Below, one piece after another: positions 1 to 7,243 of a stretch of 64,000 bases of DNA. Source of the stretch: Ponticaulis profundi (GTDB lineage Bacteria; Pseudomonadota; Alphaproteobacteria; Caulobacterales; Hyphomonadaceae); the NCBI RefSeq assembly GCF_042659465.1, contig NZ_JBHSSW010000008.1, positions 1 to 64,000 of the forward strand, given 5' to 3'. The translations under genes were made by a program, and so were the position numbers. The notes under the pieces were generated by a model. The model was not told where the DNA came from. It searched no databases and saw nothing but the letters and a program-made list of their open reading frames with translations. The number at the start of each line of letters is the position of its first letter. Within the stretch, counting starts at the first letter, position 1.

Positions 1-122
1 CCCGTCACTTCTGCAAGAACCATCGTGATCGCCGCAGTCAGCGTGGTCTTACCGTGGTCTACGTGACCAATCGTACCGATGTTGACGTGAGGCTTGTTGC
101 GCTCAAACTTTGCCTTGGACAT
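1..122 (-). CDS. tuf: Elongation factor Tu, N-terminal end only (partial)
   Basis: The 40 codons visible read as the start of EF-Tu: a Ser-Lys-Ala-Lys-Phe-Glu-Arg lead, then the HVNIGTIGHVDHGKTT stretch that contains the P-loop GHVDHGKT. The protein delivers aminoacyl-tRNA to the ribosome. The ATG is at 120-122 and the gene runs off the left edge of the window. It lies on the same strand as tRNA-Gly and tRNA-Tyr further right, in keeping with the common tRNA-Tyr/tRNA-Gly/tuf gene order of Proteobacteria. Confidence 0.95.
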   Translation of the reverse strand, partial: MSKAKFERNKPHVNIGTIGHVDHGKTTLTAAITMVLAEVT

Positions 123-140
123 GTCCGCAATCCTTAAGAA

Positions 141-1118
141 TTATTCCTTGTCGTCCGAACTCCATGACCCGATGCGGACATCGCCCGACCCATGACGCTC
201 TACGACTCTGTTACCTGTTAAGCGGGCCACATACACGTCTCCGGACCCTTTAAGCAAGACCGAAACATCATTCGCATCACCATTAAATTCAACATCACCC
301 GATCCAAGGACGTTTGCATTGAAATTCTGAACGTTTCCGCTGTCGATGGAAACGTCTCCAGATCCCTTCAGATCGATTGAAATCTCGGTATCCGCGCGTT
401 CAATTTCCGTGTCGCCGGATCCGCGTACGTTAACCGAGAGTGGGCCAGCTACAGTGCCGACTTCGACGTCTCCAGACCCGGAAATGGATATGTCCATACT
501 GGACGTCACGTCTTCAATTTCGAAATCACCGGACCCAAGAATATTGATGGATGCACTGCCTGCTGATTCGCCGACAACGTCGCCGGCCCCAAGTATCGCA
601 ACATCCAGCATACCTGCTACGTTTGCAAAAGCAGCATCACCGCATCCCATGAAGTTCAGTGAGAGGCTGGCCGCATCTTCCATCTCCAACTTGCCACTTC
701 GAAGACCAACGCTTACGGCACTATTCTTTGGAGCTGTGATGGTCAGAACAGGAAAGTCGGAGAGCGGCGACATTTTTCCACCTGGCATCTTCATTTCAAA
801 CTGGTCGTCATTGATCTTGCAACGACGAGGGCCATCCTCCTGCCCACCACTAATGATGAGCTTCTTACCTGTTTTCGTGGCTTTCGGTGCCGACACGAGG
901 TCACGTCCCATATCCACGGAATAGGAAAGCTCTCGACCTTCGCGAATACGGATCGTCCCGATAAAGTCGTCAACCATCACATCGGCGACGGACATCGGTG
1001 CGGCCTCGCCCCCTGAAAGCTGCTGAGCGTTTGCTGGAATTGCAACTGCGGCAAGGGCCACGCCTGCAGAGAGGGCTAATGCGCTGACTGCTGCGCGAAC
1101 AGGTGTATGGTATTTCAT
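141..1118 (-). CDS. Exported GIN-domain (DUF2807) beta-helical protein
   Basis: This 325-residue protein starts with a clear signal peptide (about residues 1-31, cleavage after ...PANA). From roughly residue 155 onward it has nine regularly spaced Gly-x-Gly-Asp turns (GCGD, GAGD, then GSGD seven times) with about 20 residues between them, the pattern of the GIN/DUF2807 head domain, which folds as a beta-solenoid. The location is probably periplasm or cell surface. The exact role is unknown; the family is often called a putative auto-transporter adhesin head, but no translocator domain is present here. It lies between tuf and galU on the same strand. Confidence 0.8.
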   Translation of the reverse strand: MKYHTPVRAAVSALALSAGVALAAVAIPANAQQLSGGEAAPMSVADVMVDDFIGTIRIREGRELSYSVDMGRDLVSAPKATKTGKKLIISGGQEDGPRRCKINDDQFEMKMPGGKMSPLSDFPVLTITAPKNSAVSVGLRSGKLEMEDAASLSLNFMGCGDAAFANVAGMLDVAILGAGDVVGESAGSASINILGSGDFEIEDVTSSMDISISGSGDVEVGTVAGPLSVNVRGSGDTEIERADTEISIDLKGSGDVSIDSGNVQNFNANVLGSGDVEFNGDANDVSVLLKGSGDVYVARLTGNRVVERHGSGDVRIGSWSSDDKE

Positions 1119-1216
1119 TGTGTCCTCCAGAATTTTACCGTTTATCGATAATATCCGGAGGGCGAAAAGTCTAATTAAACTGTGTTCACAGAAATTCGAG
1201 CGAAAGTACGTCTCGT

Positions 1217-2083
1217 TCAGGCATATTTCTTCGCAAGCGCCTTCACCATGGCTGCGGTTTCCGGATGGTCTGCAGCGTGAGCAAAGACAGTTTCAAAATA
1301 ACCTGCGATTGAGCCGCAGTCATAGTCTTGGCCTTCATATTCAAACGCGAAGAACTGCTGCTGCTTCATCAGCCGCTCCATTGCGTCTGTCAGTTGAATT
1401 TCATTGCCAGCGCCCGGCCCCTGGTCTTCCAGTAGATCGAAGATTTCAGGCTGTAGAATGTAGCGCCCTGTAATTTTGAGATTGGACGGCGCCTCTTCTT
1501 TTGCCGGCTTCTCAACCATGCCATTCATTTCGATAAGCCGACCATCGCGTTTCACAGGCGAAATAACACCATATTTGTGCACCTGCTCTTCGGGGACCTG
1601 GTCCACGGCGATTATGTTGCCGCCAACTTTATCATAGGCTTCGATCATCTGGGCTGTACAAGATTTTTCAGACTTGATGATAACGTCGGGAAGCAACACA
1701 GCGAATGGTTCACGCCCAACAACATCACGCCCACACCATACGGCATGACCGAGCCCAAGAGCCGACTGTTGCCGGGTAAACGTGGACATACCCGCAGGAA
1801 TACGCATCGTCTCAAGTCTAGCCTTGATATCCAGCTTACCCTTCTTTTCTAGGGCTTCTTCCAGCTCATAATTAATGTCGAAATAGTCTTCGATTGCGCC
1901 TTTATTGCGTCCCGTGACAAAGACGATGTGCTCAATGCCAGCCTGCAGCGCTTCATCCACAACGTACTGAATGGCCGGTCGGTCAATAATCGGCAACATT
2001 TCTTTTGGAATGGACTTTGTTGCTGGAAGCACGCGTGTTCCAAACCCCGCAACTGGGAGAATCGCCGTTTTCACTGAAGCCAT
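1217..2083 (-). CDS. galU: UTP--glucose-1-phosphate uridylyltransferase
   Basis: GalU makes UDP-glucose from UTP and glucose 1-phosphate, the precursor for exopolysaccharide, lipopolysaccharide and galactose metabolism. The 288 residues match the usual family length. The N-terminal nucleotide-binding stretch AGFGTRVLPATKSIPKEML (about residues 13-31) is diagnostic, followed by the IEDYFD and GLGHAVWCGRD segments typical of bacterial GalU. The gene lies 98 bp upstream of the GIN-domain gene on the same strand. Confidence 0.96.
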   Translation of the reverse strand: MASVKTAILPVAGFGTRVLPATKSIPKEMLPIIDRPAIQYVVDEALQAGIEHIVFVTGRNKGAIEDYFDINYELEEALEKKGKLDIKARLETMRIPAGMSTFTRQQSALGLGHAVWCGRDVVGREPFAVLLPDVIIKSEKSCTAQMIEAYDKVGGNIIAVDQVPEEQVHKYGVISPVKRDGRLIEMNGMVEKPAKEEAPSNLKITGRYILQPEIFDLLEDQGPGAGNEIQLTDAMERLMKQQQFFAFEYEGQDYDCGSIAGYFETVFAHAADHPETAAMVKALAKKYA

Positions 2084-2359
2084 CTTAATCTGTCCCCTTA
2101 AAGCACGTCCGAGTGCATCAATTCACCTCGTAGGAATGGCCTAAACAGTTCCAGAGATCGCTGCAACCCCAATTAAAAATTGACATTTTCAGAGTTCAAA
2201 GATTGCTTAATTTTCCGCCTGAGTTGAATGGTTGGTGCCCGGAACAGCAGACATGTCTGATTTGCTGTTAGCTCCCACTGAAACTAATTCCGAACGTCGC
2301 TCCCTACTGCAACGAGCAGCTTGATCACTTGAGCCATTCAAAAATAAAGTGGAAGAAAT

Positions 2360-2433
2360 TGGAGCGGGTAGACGGGATCGAACCGACATATGCAGCTTGG
2401 AAGGCTGCCGTTCTACCATTGAACTATACCCGC
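2360..2433 (-). tRNA. tRNA-Gly (anticodon TCC), attachment target of the prophage
   Basis: The minus strand gives a 74-nt cloverleaf with 5' GCGGGTA paired to TACCCGC at the 3' end, anticodon TCC in the loop CTTCCAA, T-loop GGTTCGATCC and an encoded CCA end (2360-2362). The 5' part of the gene (2395-2433) is repeated at 56854-56892 and is the prophage attachment core. In the lysogen the 5' half and all DNA upstream of it belong to the phage side of attL, so the transcript depends on a phage-supplied promoter. Confidence 0.96.
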
Positions 2434-2439
2434 TCAGAG
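2395..2439. repeat. attL core, 45-bp repeat
   Basis: This block is identical to 56854-56898. It covers the tRNA-Gly anticodon loop, D arm and 5' acceptor strand plus 6 bp upstream of the tRNA. The bases just outside differ (A at 2394 against T at 56853; C at 2440 against A at 56899), so 45 bp is the full extent of identity. Confidence 0.95.
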
Positions 2440-2446
2440 CGGCGAC

Positions 2447-2475
2447 CATTAGCTTTTAGAGTATCAGCTTGTCAA
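2447..2475 (-). promoter_or_regulatory. Phage-supplied promoter for tRNA-Gly
   Basis: On the minus strand a perfect -35 TTGACA (2470-2475) is followed after 17 bp by CTAATG (2447-2452), ending 14 bp before the tRNA 5' end at 2433. The native promoter now at attR has TTGACG at almost the same distance (first base 43 bp upstream of the tRNA end against 42 here). The -10 is a weak match, so the box assignment is inference. Confidence 0.5.
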
Positions 2476-2497
2476 CTGTCTGATGACTGTCTGATAA
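2469..2497 (+). promoter_or_regulatory. Candidate rightward promoter and repeated TGTCTGAT sites at the left phage end
   Basis: TTGTCA (2469-2474), 17 bp, then TGATAA (2492-2497) would drive the plus-strand operon that starts at 2547. The spacer contains two head-to-tail copies of ACTGTCTGAT (2475-2484 and 2486-2495, 11-bp period). TGTCTGATAA also occurs beside attR at 56813-56822. The repeats could be integrase or excisionase arm sites, or an operator; both readings are inference. Confidence 0.35.
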
Positions 2498-2546
2498 ACT
2501 TTGTTCCGGGAGCGTTCGCGTTCACGGCCTGTTCCGGGCCGGATGC

Positions 2547-3101
2547 ATGATGCCCGCAGCATGGCGAATGCTGGAACGCATCGTGAACGATGCAGGGCTT
2601 CGCGACAAACTTATCCTTCAAATGCAAGCGCGACATGAAATATATGACAATGGGTGCTGGATATGGACGGGCAGCCATGATGGAAGCGGCTATGGCAGGA
2701 TCAAATTTCGTCAAGTCGTGATCGCCGCTCACCGAGCGTCGTATGCGATCAATCACCTTGTCAATCCGAAAGATCTCCTAGTCTGTCATCATTGCGATAC
2801 TCCGGCCTGCATCAATCCAGAGCATCTATTTCTGGGGACCGACGCGGACAATTGCGCAGATAAAATGCGCAAGGGCCGCCACAAGTCGGGGCCGGTCCTC
2901 AAGGGGCAGGACAATCCGCGCGCCGTTCTCACTGTGACACAGCATGACGCGGTAGTTGCCCTTATTCGCAAGGGTATGACCAACACGGCAATCGCAGAAC
3001 GCTACGGCGTACACCACTCCACCATATCGAAAATCCGTCGGGGAAAATCCTGGGGCGGAGAAGAAATTGGCAAGCCTTATTTTACAAGGAGGTCATCATG
3101 A
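2547..3101 (+). CDS. HNH endonuclease with C-terminal helix-turn-helix
   Basis: The 184-residue product has an HNH_3-type nuclease domain: CWIWTG, an AHRASY helix, then CHHCDTPACINPEHLFLGT with the His-Asn-His set, and a DNADKMRKGR-like tail. Residues about 120-170 form a resolvase-like helix-turn-helix (AIAERYGVHHSTISKIRRG). This layout is that of free-standing homing-type endonucleases of phages. A second gene of the same architecture is at 40200-40916. Starts at 2547, 2550 or 2568 are possible because no clear ribosome site is visible. It is the first gene of the left-end plus-strand operon. Confidence 0.85.
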   Translation: MMPAAWRMLERIVNDAGLRDKLILQMQARHEIYDNGCWIWTGSHDGSGYGRIKFRQVVIAAHRASYAINHLVNPKDLLVCHHCDTPACINPEHLFLGTDADNCADKMRKGRHKSGPVLKGQDNPRAVLTVTQHDAVVALIRKGMTNTAIAERYGVHHSTISKIRRGKSWGGEEIGKPYFTRRSS

Positions 3102-3122
3102 ATAAGAAATCCGCCTTCTCCC

Positions 3123-3148
3123 CCCTCTCACAAGGGGGTGCGCTATGA
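3123..3148 (+). repeat. 26-bp repeat carrying ribosome site and start codon (copy 1)
   Basis: The sequence from CCCTCTCACA through the ATGA start is identical to 3383-3408. In this copy CCCCC (3121-3125) can pair with the GGGGG of the Shine-Dalgarno region across an 8-nt loop, so the ribosome site of the gene at 3145 could be hidden in a hairpin. Confidence 0.7.
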
Positions 3149-3408
3149 GCGACATGAACCCGAGATACGTTGCGTTCAAATCCGTTCATCCAGACGGCAA
3201 AACGTATGAGTTCAGCGCATGGCTTCAAAAGGTGAAAGCATGGGCCGCTGAGCGAGACATGGGCGTGGAGCGAGAGCGCGGTTTCGTCGCTCAATATTAC
3301 AGCGACCCGCAATATCGGATCACCGATCACGACAGGTTCACCGAAGCCTGTATCGAGTATTCCGCAGCAGCCAAAGAAGCCACCCTCTCACAAGGGGGTG
3401 CGCTATGA
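3145..3408 (+). CDS. Hypothetical phage protein, 87 aa
   Basis: No family recognised. The protein is soluble, rich in aromatic and charged residues, and ends in AAAKEATLSQGGAL. The final residues are encoded by the 26-bp repeat that also serves as start region of the next gene. The gene starts within the first copy of that repeat and overlaps the next gene by an ATGA. Confidence 0.6.
   Translation: MSDMNPRYVAFKSVHPDGKTYEFSAWLQKVKAWAAERDMGVERERGFVAQYYSDPQYRITDHDRFTEACIEYSAAAKEATLSQGGAL
3383..3408 (+). repeat. 26-bp repeat carrying ribosome site and start codon (copy 2)
   Basis: Second exact copy of 3123-3148, placed over the stop of the gene at 3145 and the start of the gene at 3405. Here the flanking bases allow a shorter ACCC/GGGT pairing around the GGGGG ribosome site. 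Two genes of one operon therefore share the same translation start element. Confidence 0.7.
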
Positions 3409-3956
3409 AGATCGCAGGACACCACCTTGTCGAGCGTGATCCTTATCGCCCACGGTGCGAGTGGGGTGAAGATGTAACTGTTCAGTGGGGGGATTGTGGC
3501 TCTGTTTTTTCGCCACACGGCAGCTACGTCACCGCGTTCTTTGAGGCTTTTCCAAAAGGTTTCTTCATTCGCGGAGAAGGAAAAACTGTCTCTGATGCTG
3601 AGCTGGACGCGTTTATAAAGTATGAGCGCATGCTTGCATGTGGCAACAACCATCAGTGGCGGCGCGGATCGTATTTAAATGGCGGCGCTCATTGCCGCGT
3701 TTGCGGTCAGTTCGGCACACCGTTCAAACCAATCAATCCCCTTGGACATATGCTCAAGCCACTTACTTGGTGGGAAAAAAGAGCACTATCAGACCACGAT
3801 CTATGGGTCGAAAAGAGATTTATCCAGCGCGAAACGCCTGATGAGCAGAAACTATTTCGACAACTCCGACTGAGGCTATTTCTCTTTGGCTGGGTTAATA
3901 AAGAGGGCGAGCCTCAACCAGCAGCCAAAGAAGCTGCACTGGTAGGTAAGGGATGA
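3405..3956 (+). CDS. Hypothetical phage protein, 183 aa
   Basis: No family recognised. A possible zinc-binding segment spans a Cys in MLACGNNH and the later CRVCG (about residues 78-101), which would fit a single zinc ribbon. The C-terminus has PAAKEAAL, echoing the AAKEA end of the preceding protein; the DNA for this stretch is also similar, which suggests duplication or local recombination. It is coupled by ATGA overlaps to both neighbours. Confidence 0.6.
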   Translation: MKIAGHHLVERDPYRPRCEWGEDVTVQWGDCGSVFSPHGSYVTAFFEAFPKGFFIRGEGKTVSDAELDAFIKYERMLACGNNHQWRRGSYLNGGAHCRVCGQFGTPFKPINPLGHMLKPLTWWEKRALSDHDLWVEKRFIQRETPDEQKLFRQLRLRLFLFGWVNKEGEPQPAAKEAALVGKG

Positions 3957-4210
3957 GCGGAATCCCAAGAGCACGTCCCGGCCAGCTCAAGGCGCAATGG
4001 GGGAAATCGTCAGAGCATGGTGCGGACATTCATTATTGCTGGGGAGATGGTGTCTCCAAAACCGACGCTATGGTTTTAGCGGAAGCTCTACAGGGTCGGT
4101 ACGGTCACGATGAGCCATCACTGATCGATGTGCTTAGATCACGAGGCTACGACATAAAGACGCTCAAGATCAGCGTAAGTAAGTCGACCGCGCCGGAGCC
4201 CCAACAATGA
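3953..4210 (+). CDS. Hypothetical phage protein, 85 aa
   Basis: No recognisable domain. The middle (SKTDAMVLAEALQGRYGHDEPSLIDVLRSRGYDIKTLKI) looks helical and could be a small globular fold. ATGA overlaps on both sides place it in the left-end operon. Confidence 0.55.
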   Translation: MSGIPRARPGQLKAQWGKSSEHGADIHYCWGDGVSKTDAMVLAEALQGRYGHDEPSLIDVLRSRGYDIKTLKISVSKSTAPEPQQ

Positions 4211-4470
4211 CTGACCTTGTAGAGAAGATGGTGGATGCCGTCACAACATGGCCGATCAACGGGAGAGCAGACCTTATCGATGCCATGCAAGCCGCCCTCG
4301 CCGCCATACGTGAAAGGCATATAATCGTGCCAAAGAAGCCAACGCCGGAAATGCATCACGCGGCAATAGAGGCGCTGTCAGGCGGAGCACAGACGCAAGA
4401 CCCGAAAGCGGCCGCATGGGACTCCCTCGTTGCCTACCGCGCCATGATTGAAGAAGGAGAGGTGAAGTGA
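4207..4470 (+). CDS. Hypothetical phage protein, 87 aa
   Basis: Unknown function. The C-terminal half, with the MHHAAIEALSGG and AAWDSLVAYRAMIEEGE segments, resembles small phage proteins that often appear in multiple copies in early operons, but no family can be named. It is linked to the genes on each side by 4-bp overlaps. Confidence 0.55.
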   Translation: MTDLVEKMVDAVTTWPINGRADLIDAMQAALAAIRERHIIVPKKPTPEMHHAAIEALSGGAQTQDPKAAAWDSLVAYRAMIEEGEVK

Positions 4471-4739
4471 GCGAATACGTGGACTACGAGCAGGCAATCA
4501 ACGCTCACGCCCATCAGTTCGATGAGGCCTTGCGCAGCTCAACTGGGCTTCCAGATGAGGAGATTAAAGCCCTTGCGCTGTCTGGTCGCCTGCGTGTGGT
4601 AAAGCACGCTTCCGGCAAATGGGAGCACTACTATCTGGACAACGAAAGGCTTTTCTCTGTTGGGCCTATACGCGTAGACCGCATAGATGGACAGACTATT
4701 CTTGCGCGAGATATTGTTCGTGAAGGAGAGGTGACGTGA
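4467..4739 (+). CDS. Hypothetical phage protein, 90 aa, GTG start
   Basis: Unknown function. The start is GTG inside a GTGA overlap with the previous gene, preceded by AGGAGAGG. The protein is soluble with a helical N-terminal half and a beta-rich second half (RLRVVKHASGKWEHYYLDNERLF). Confidence 0.55.
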   Translation: MSEYVDYEQAINAHAHQFDEALRSSTGLPDEEIKALALSGRLRVVKHASGKWEHYYLDNERLFSVGPIRVDRIDGQTILARDIVREGEVT

Positions 4740-4942
4740 CCCCGCAGGAGTTCACAGCCGAGGTGCAGGCCCTCTTGGACAAAAGCAAGTACCCTCAGCA
4801 CAAGTGCCCGGTATGCTGCGGAACGGGCATGGTCTGCACCGATTGCCACTATGGCGGCTCTACATGTGCATCAATTCATGATGATGCTGGGCGGCAGCTA
4901 ATGTGTGAGGCATGCATTCCCGACCCGGACCTACATCAATAG
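4736..4942 (+). CDS. Small Cys-rich zinc-finger-like protein, 68 aa
   Basis: The product has CPVCCGTGMVCTDC, a DnaJ-type CxxCxGxG-like zinc knuckle, followed by further cysteines (STC, MCEAC). It probably binds one or two zinc ions. The GTG start overlaps the stop of the previous gene. Its role in the phage is unknown. Confidence 0.6.
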   Translation: MTPQEFTAEVQALLDKSKYPQHKCPVCCGTGMVCTDCHYGGSTCASIHDDAGRQLMCEACIPDPDLHQ

Positions 4943-5171
4943 GCCAAGTGGCACTTAGCCCTTCGGTCCGGGAGGGGATATGTCGCGGGCCGGACGCTAC
5001 TCCGGCTATTGCGTCGGTCCACCGATATTACCAAGCTACCCCGGCCACCATTTCCCCCAAGCGCAACGAGGGTGGTAACTCCGGAATCAGGCGCTTGGGC
5101 GCTTCTGCTTTCAGCGCCGCCGCGACCAATCCACTATAGCGGAACAAAACAAGAAATGGTAGGGTGATGAT
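4943..5171. other. 229-bp gap within the left-end operon
   Basis: The gap has no long reading frame. It contains one possible 32-codon frame (4980-5078) behind a GGGAGGGG ribosome-like site, and near its right end a normal ribosome site region for the gene at 5172. No terminator or promoter could be recognised. Confidence 0.5.
4980..5078 (+). CDS. Possible 32-residue peptide
   Basis: An ATG at 4980 follows GGGAGGGGAT and opens a short frame ending in TAA at 5076-5078. The peptide begins MSRAGRYSGY and is rich in Pro, Gly and aromatic residues. Support is only the ribosome-like site and the position in an otherwise gap-free operon; it may be spurious. Confidence 0.2.
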   Translation: MSRAGRYSGYCVGPPILPSYPGHHFPQAQRGW

Positions 5172-5597
5172 ATGGCGCTAACCGTTATCTTTCCAGAAAA
5201 GCCGACGCGTGAAGACTTTGAAGCAGAGCGTAAATGGGGATTCACTGGATCATATGAACGCTGGCTGACACTGAAGCTGCCAATACATCTTCAGTTTCAA
5301 AAAGAAACCACTCAAGAGCAATTCGATGAACTGTCAAAGCAAGTCGAATCTTGGGGCGGACCGATCTTCATTCATGGGGACTTTGAAACTGATCAGTGCG
5401 CCGATTGCTCGCGAGAATCCAAATATCTGTGCGACTATCCTGTCGGAGACGATAAGACCTGCGACCGGATGATGTGCAAAAGCCATTCCCATCATATCGG
5501 CGGTGACGTTCATTATTGCGAGTTTCACTTTTACGAGTGGACGAAATACACAGCTAAGACTTCGATCAAGGCAGCCAGGCCAAGCAATGACAACTGA
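5172..5597 (+). CDS. Hypothetical Cys/His-rich protein, 141 aa
   Basis: The second half carries CADC, a later CDYP, CDRMMCKSHSHH and HYCEFH, a set of cysteines and histidines (about residues 76-120) that could form two zinc sites similar to a cross-brace finger. No family is recognised. It overlaps the next gene by 11 bp. Confidence 0.6.
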   Translation: MALTVIFPEKPTREDFEAERKWGFTGSYERWLTLKLPIHLQFQKETTQEQFDELSKQVESWGGPIFIHGDFETDQCADCSRESKYLCDYPVGDDKTCDRMMCKSHSHHIGGDVHYCEFHFYEWTKYTAKTSIKAARPSNDN

Positions 5598-5766
5598 AGA
5601 AACCGTTCGTGTCGCCCTGCTCTCACTGAAAGCGCGCCCCTCCCTCGAGCGCCTTGCTGACCGCTTGAAGTATGACGATCAGGTTCAGGCCAATAACGCC
5701 GCTCACGAGCTGTCAAAGATTATTGTTCAGATGGTGAGGGAGTCGCAGGAGCGGCAGAGGCGTTAA
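5587..5766 (+). CDS. Hypothetical phage protein, 59 aa
   Basis: This small, mainly helical protein (MTTEETVRVALLSLKAR...) ends the left-end plus-strand operon. Its stop overlaps by 4 bp the end of the convergent late operon at 5763, so the two transcription units meet tail to tail with no room for a separate terminator. Confidence 0.55.
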   Translation: MTTEETVRVALLSLKARPSLERLADRLKYDDQVQANNAAHELSKIIVQMVRESQERQRR

Positions 5767-6179
5767 TTCTCGCGGTCGCGCTCCTTCTTCAGCTCAATGT
5801 GCTTAAGCGTCACCCGCTCCATTGCGCCAAGCAGAAAGAAGAGAACAACAAACCCGCCCGTTGATCTCAGGAACACACCGAAGTCATTCAGCCGTTCTCC
5901 CCGGTAGGGCATGCCCGCATAGTTCTGAACTAATAAGCCCGCCAAAGATGCGGCAGCCCCCGCCAGTAGCGCGATCGCACTCAATGCCGCAACGAACCGG
6001 CAGAACCAGCGAAAGCCATTCTTCCAGTTGTCGCGAGCCGGAAGCCAGGCGGGGAACAACCAGTCAGGCGGGATAGGCGCCAGCCACTTCTGAGAACTGA
6101 TGAAATTGAAGATGAAATAGACCGTGACGAGCTGGCCCACCATCACGAGAATCAAGAGATTTTGCATGATGAATGTCAT
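5763..6179 (-). CDS. Phage membrane protein of the lysis cassette, 138 aa
   Basis: The protein has three predicted membrane segments: about residues 5-28, 58-82 and 108-125, and a charged C-terminus (ELKKERDREN). It follows the gene at 6176 by an ATGA overlap and is the last gene of the late operon after endolysin and spanins, so it is a holin or holin-accessory candidate. There is no sequence family match to prove it. Confidence 0.6.
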   Translation of the reverse strand: MTFIMQNLLILVMVGQLVTVYFIFNFISSQKWLAPIPPDWLFPAWLPARDNWKNGFRWFCRFVAALSAIALLAGAAASLAGLLVQNYAGMPYRGERLNDFGVFLRSTGGFVVLFFLLGAMERVTLKHIELKKERDREN

Positions 6180-6601
6180 TGTTTCAGCCTGTCCATGATT
6201 GCATCGAATATTCGCTTTGGTGTGCCCGGTGAGATAAAAAAGAGCAGCAGCCCGACGCCCAGAATGCCCGCAATGAACGCTCCGCCCAGCTGGTCCAGGA
6301 TTGGCAGAAGCGCAAACGAGCGGCCAAGGAATAGGCCGACGACAGAACCCACGAACCAGTAGATAAAGCCTCTCACAGCACGCGACCAGATGTGAGGCAG
6401 ATCTGTCGGTTCTTCGGCCTGCTCTGCTATGAACAGCCGCCCCAGCTCGGCCAGGCCCGCACCAGCCACCGCCGCCGCATATTCGCCGGGGGTGAAGAAA
6501 GGCAGGTTGATTGCCAGCGCCCCGAGCGTGCCTGTTGCCGCTGTCGTCAGCGTCAATCCGGCACTCGCAGAGGCTTCCAGAAATTTGTGATACTGCATCA
6601 T
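6176..6601 (-). CDS. Holin candidate, 141 aa
   Basis: Hydrophobic stretches near residues 12-32, 35-52, 78-95 and 105-125 suggest three or four membrane segments. The position directly after Rz/Rz1 and endolysin makes it a holin candidate. The start at 6601 (ATGATG overlapping the Rz1 stop) is chosen for coupling; upstream in-frame ATG at 6637 would read through Rz1 coding sequence. Confidence 0.6.
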   Translation of the reverse strand: MMQYHKFLEASASAGLTLTTAATGTLGALAINLPFFTPGEYAAAVAGAGLAELGRLFIAEQAEEPTDLPHIWSRAVRGFIYWFVGSVVGLFLGRSFALLPILDQLGGAFIAGILGVGLLLFFISPGTPKRIFDAIMDRLKQ

Positions 6602-6930
6602 TCTTTCGCGGCTCCACACTCCAGATTGACCCGACAACGGATGATCTTAACCAGACCATCTATGAACGCGTCATCTTCCCGGTCATGCGAGATGAGGTTG
6701 CGCGTGTTCGTGCCTGCATCGTTTCCGTCATCGCCTTCGATAAGGACAGGCGGCTCCGGTTTTTGGAGCTGCGCTTCGTCCACCTGTTCCGGCTTGACCT
6801 CAATGTAGTCAGTGACCGTTATCGGCGTTGTAGGCGGACACGTCATTGATGTATCCGTCGCGCACGCTGCCAGTAAGAGGGCAGGAAGCACCGCTGTCAG
6901 CGCGATCCTGTAGGGCTTTGTTTTGCGCAT
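6598..6930 (-). CDS. Rz1-like outer-membrane spanin lipoprotein
   Basis: A 110-residue product with a lipoprotein signal: basic start MRKTKPYR, hydrophobic core and lipobox LAAC with Cys23. The mature part is Pro-rich near the N-terminus (CPPTTPITV), as in Rz1. The first 120 bp lie inside the Rz gene in another frame, the classical nested Rz/Rz1 layout. Rz1 pairs with Rz across the periplasm and fuses inner and outer membranes in the last step of lysis. Confidence 0.8.
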   Translation of the reverse strand: MRKTKPYRIALTAVLPALLLAACATDTSMTCPPTTPITVTDYIEVKPEQVDEAQLQKPEPPVLIEGDDGNDAGTNTRNLISHDREDDAFIDGLVKIIRCRVNLECGAAKE

Positions 6931-7243
6931 CTCTCGCTGCCTTTCTTGCTCTGGCGTTTGCTTTCGCAATCGCTCTGTCCTGTTCGGTGATGATCTCGTT
7001 TCGGGCCTTTAGTTGGGCGTCGAGCTCTTTCCGCTTGCGCTCTTCTTCGGCCCGGATATCAGCGATCTGTTTATCTCTCGCCTGCGCCGCCGCTGCGTCT
7101 CGTGTAAGGCTGTCAGCCTCGCAAGCGGTTTCCGCTTTTTCACGGGCCTCATTGGATCGACCCTCCCCGTAGAGCCAGACACAAAAAAAGAGCGCCAACA
7201 TTGCGCCGGCGCCCGCAAAGAACTTCCAGTGTTGCCAGATCAT
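6809..7243 (-). CDS. Rz-like inner-membrane spanin
   Basis: The 144-residue product has an N-terminal membrane anchor (about residues 8-26, FFAGAGAMLALFFCVWLYG) followed by a long charged coiled coil (about 30-115), as in i-spanins. It starts by ATGA overlap with the endolysin gene and contains the start of Rz1 in another frame. Function: bridging the periplasm with Rz1 during lysis. Confidence 0.85.
   Translation of the reverse strand: MIWQHWKFFAGAGAMLALFFCVWLYGEGRSNEAREKAETACEADSLTRDAAAAQARDKQIADIRAEEERKRKELDAQLKARNEIITEQDRAIAKANARARKAARDAQNKALQDRADSGASCPLTGSVRDGYINDVSAYNADNGH

Noticed and set aside
346..924. Long plus-strand frame opposite the GIN-domain gene
   Set aside because: It is a shadow of the repeated GSGD codons: its protein is a periodic Ser-Pro-Asp-Pro string and it lacks a ribosome site.
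2329..2550. Plus-strand frame of 73 codons across tRNA-Gly
   Set aside because: It is translated tRNA antisense sequence; only its continuation of the att-spanning frame in the excised phage was kept as a finding.
6809..7172. Overlapping plus-strand frame across the spanin genes
   Set aside because: It is the mirror of the charged coiled coil; the nested Rz/Rz1 pair on the minus strand explains the region.
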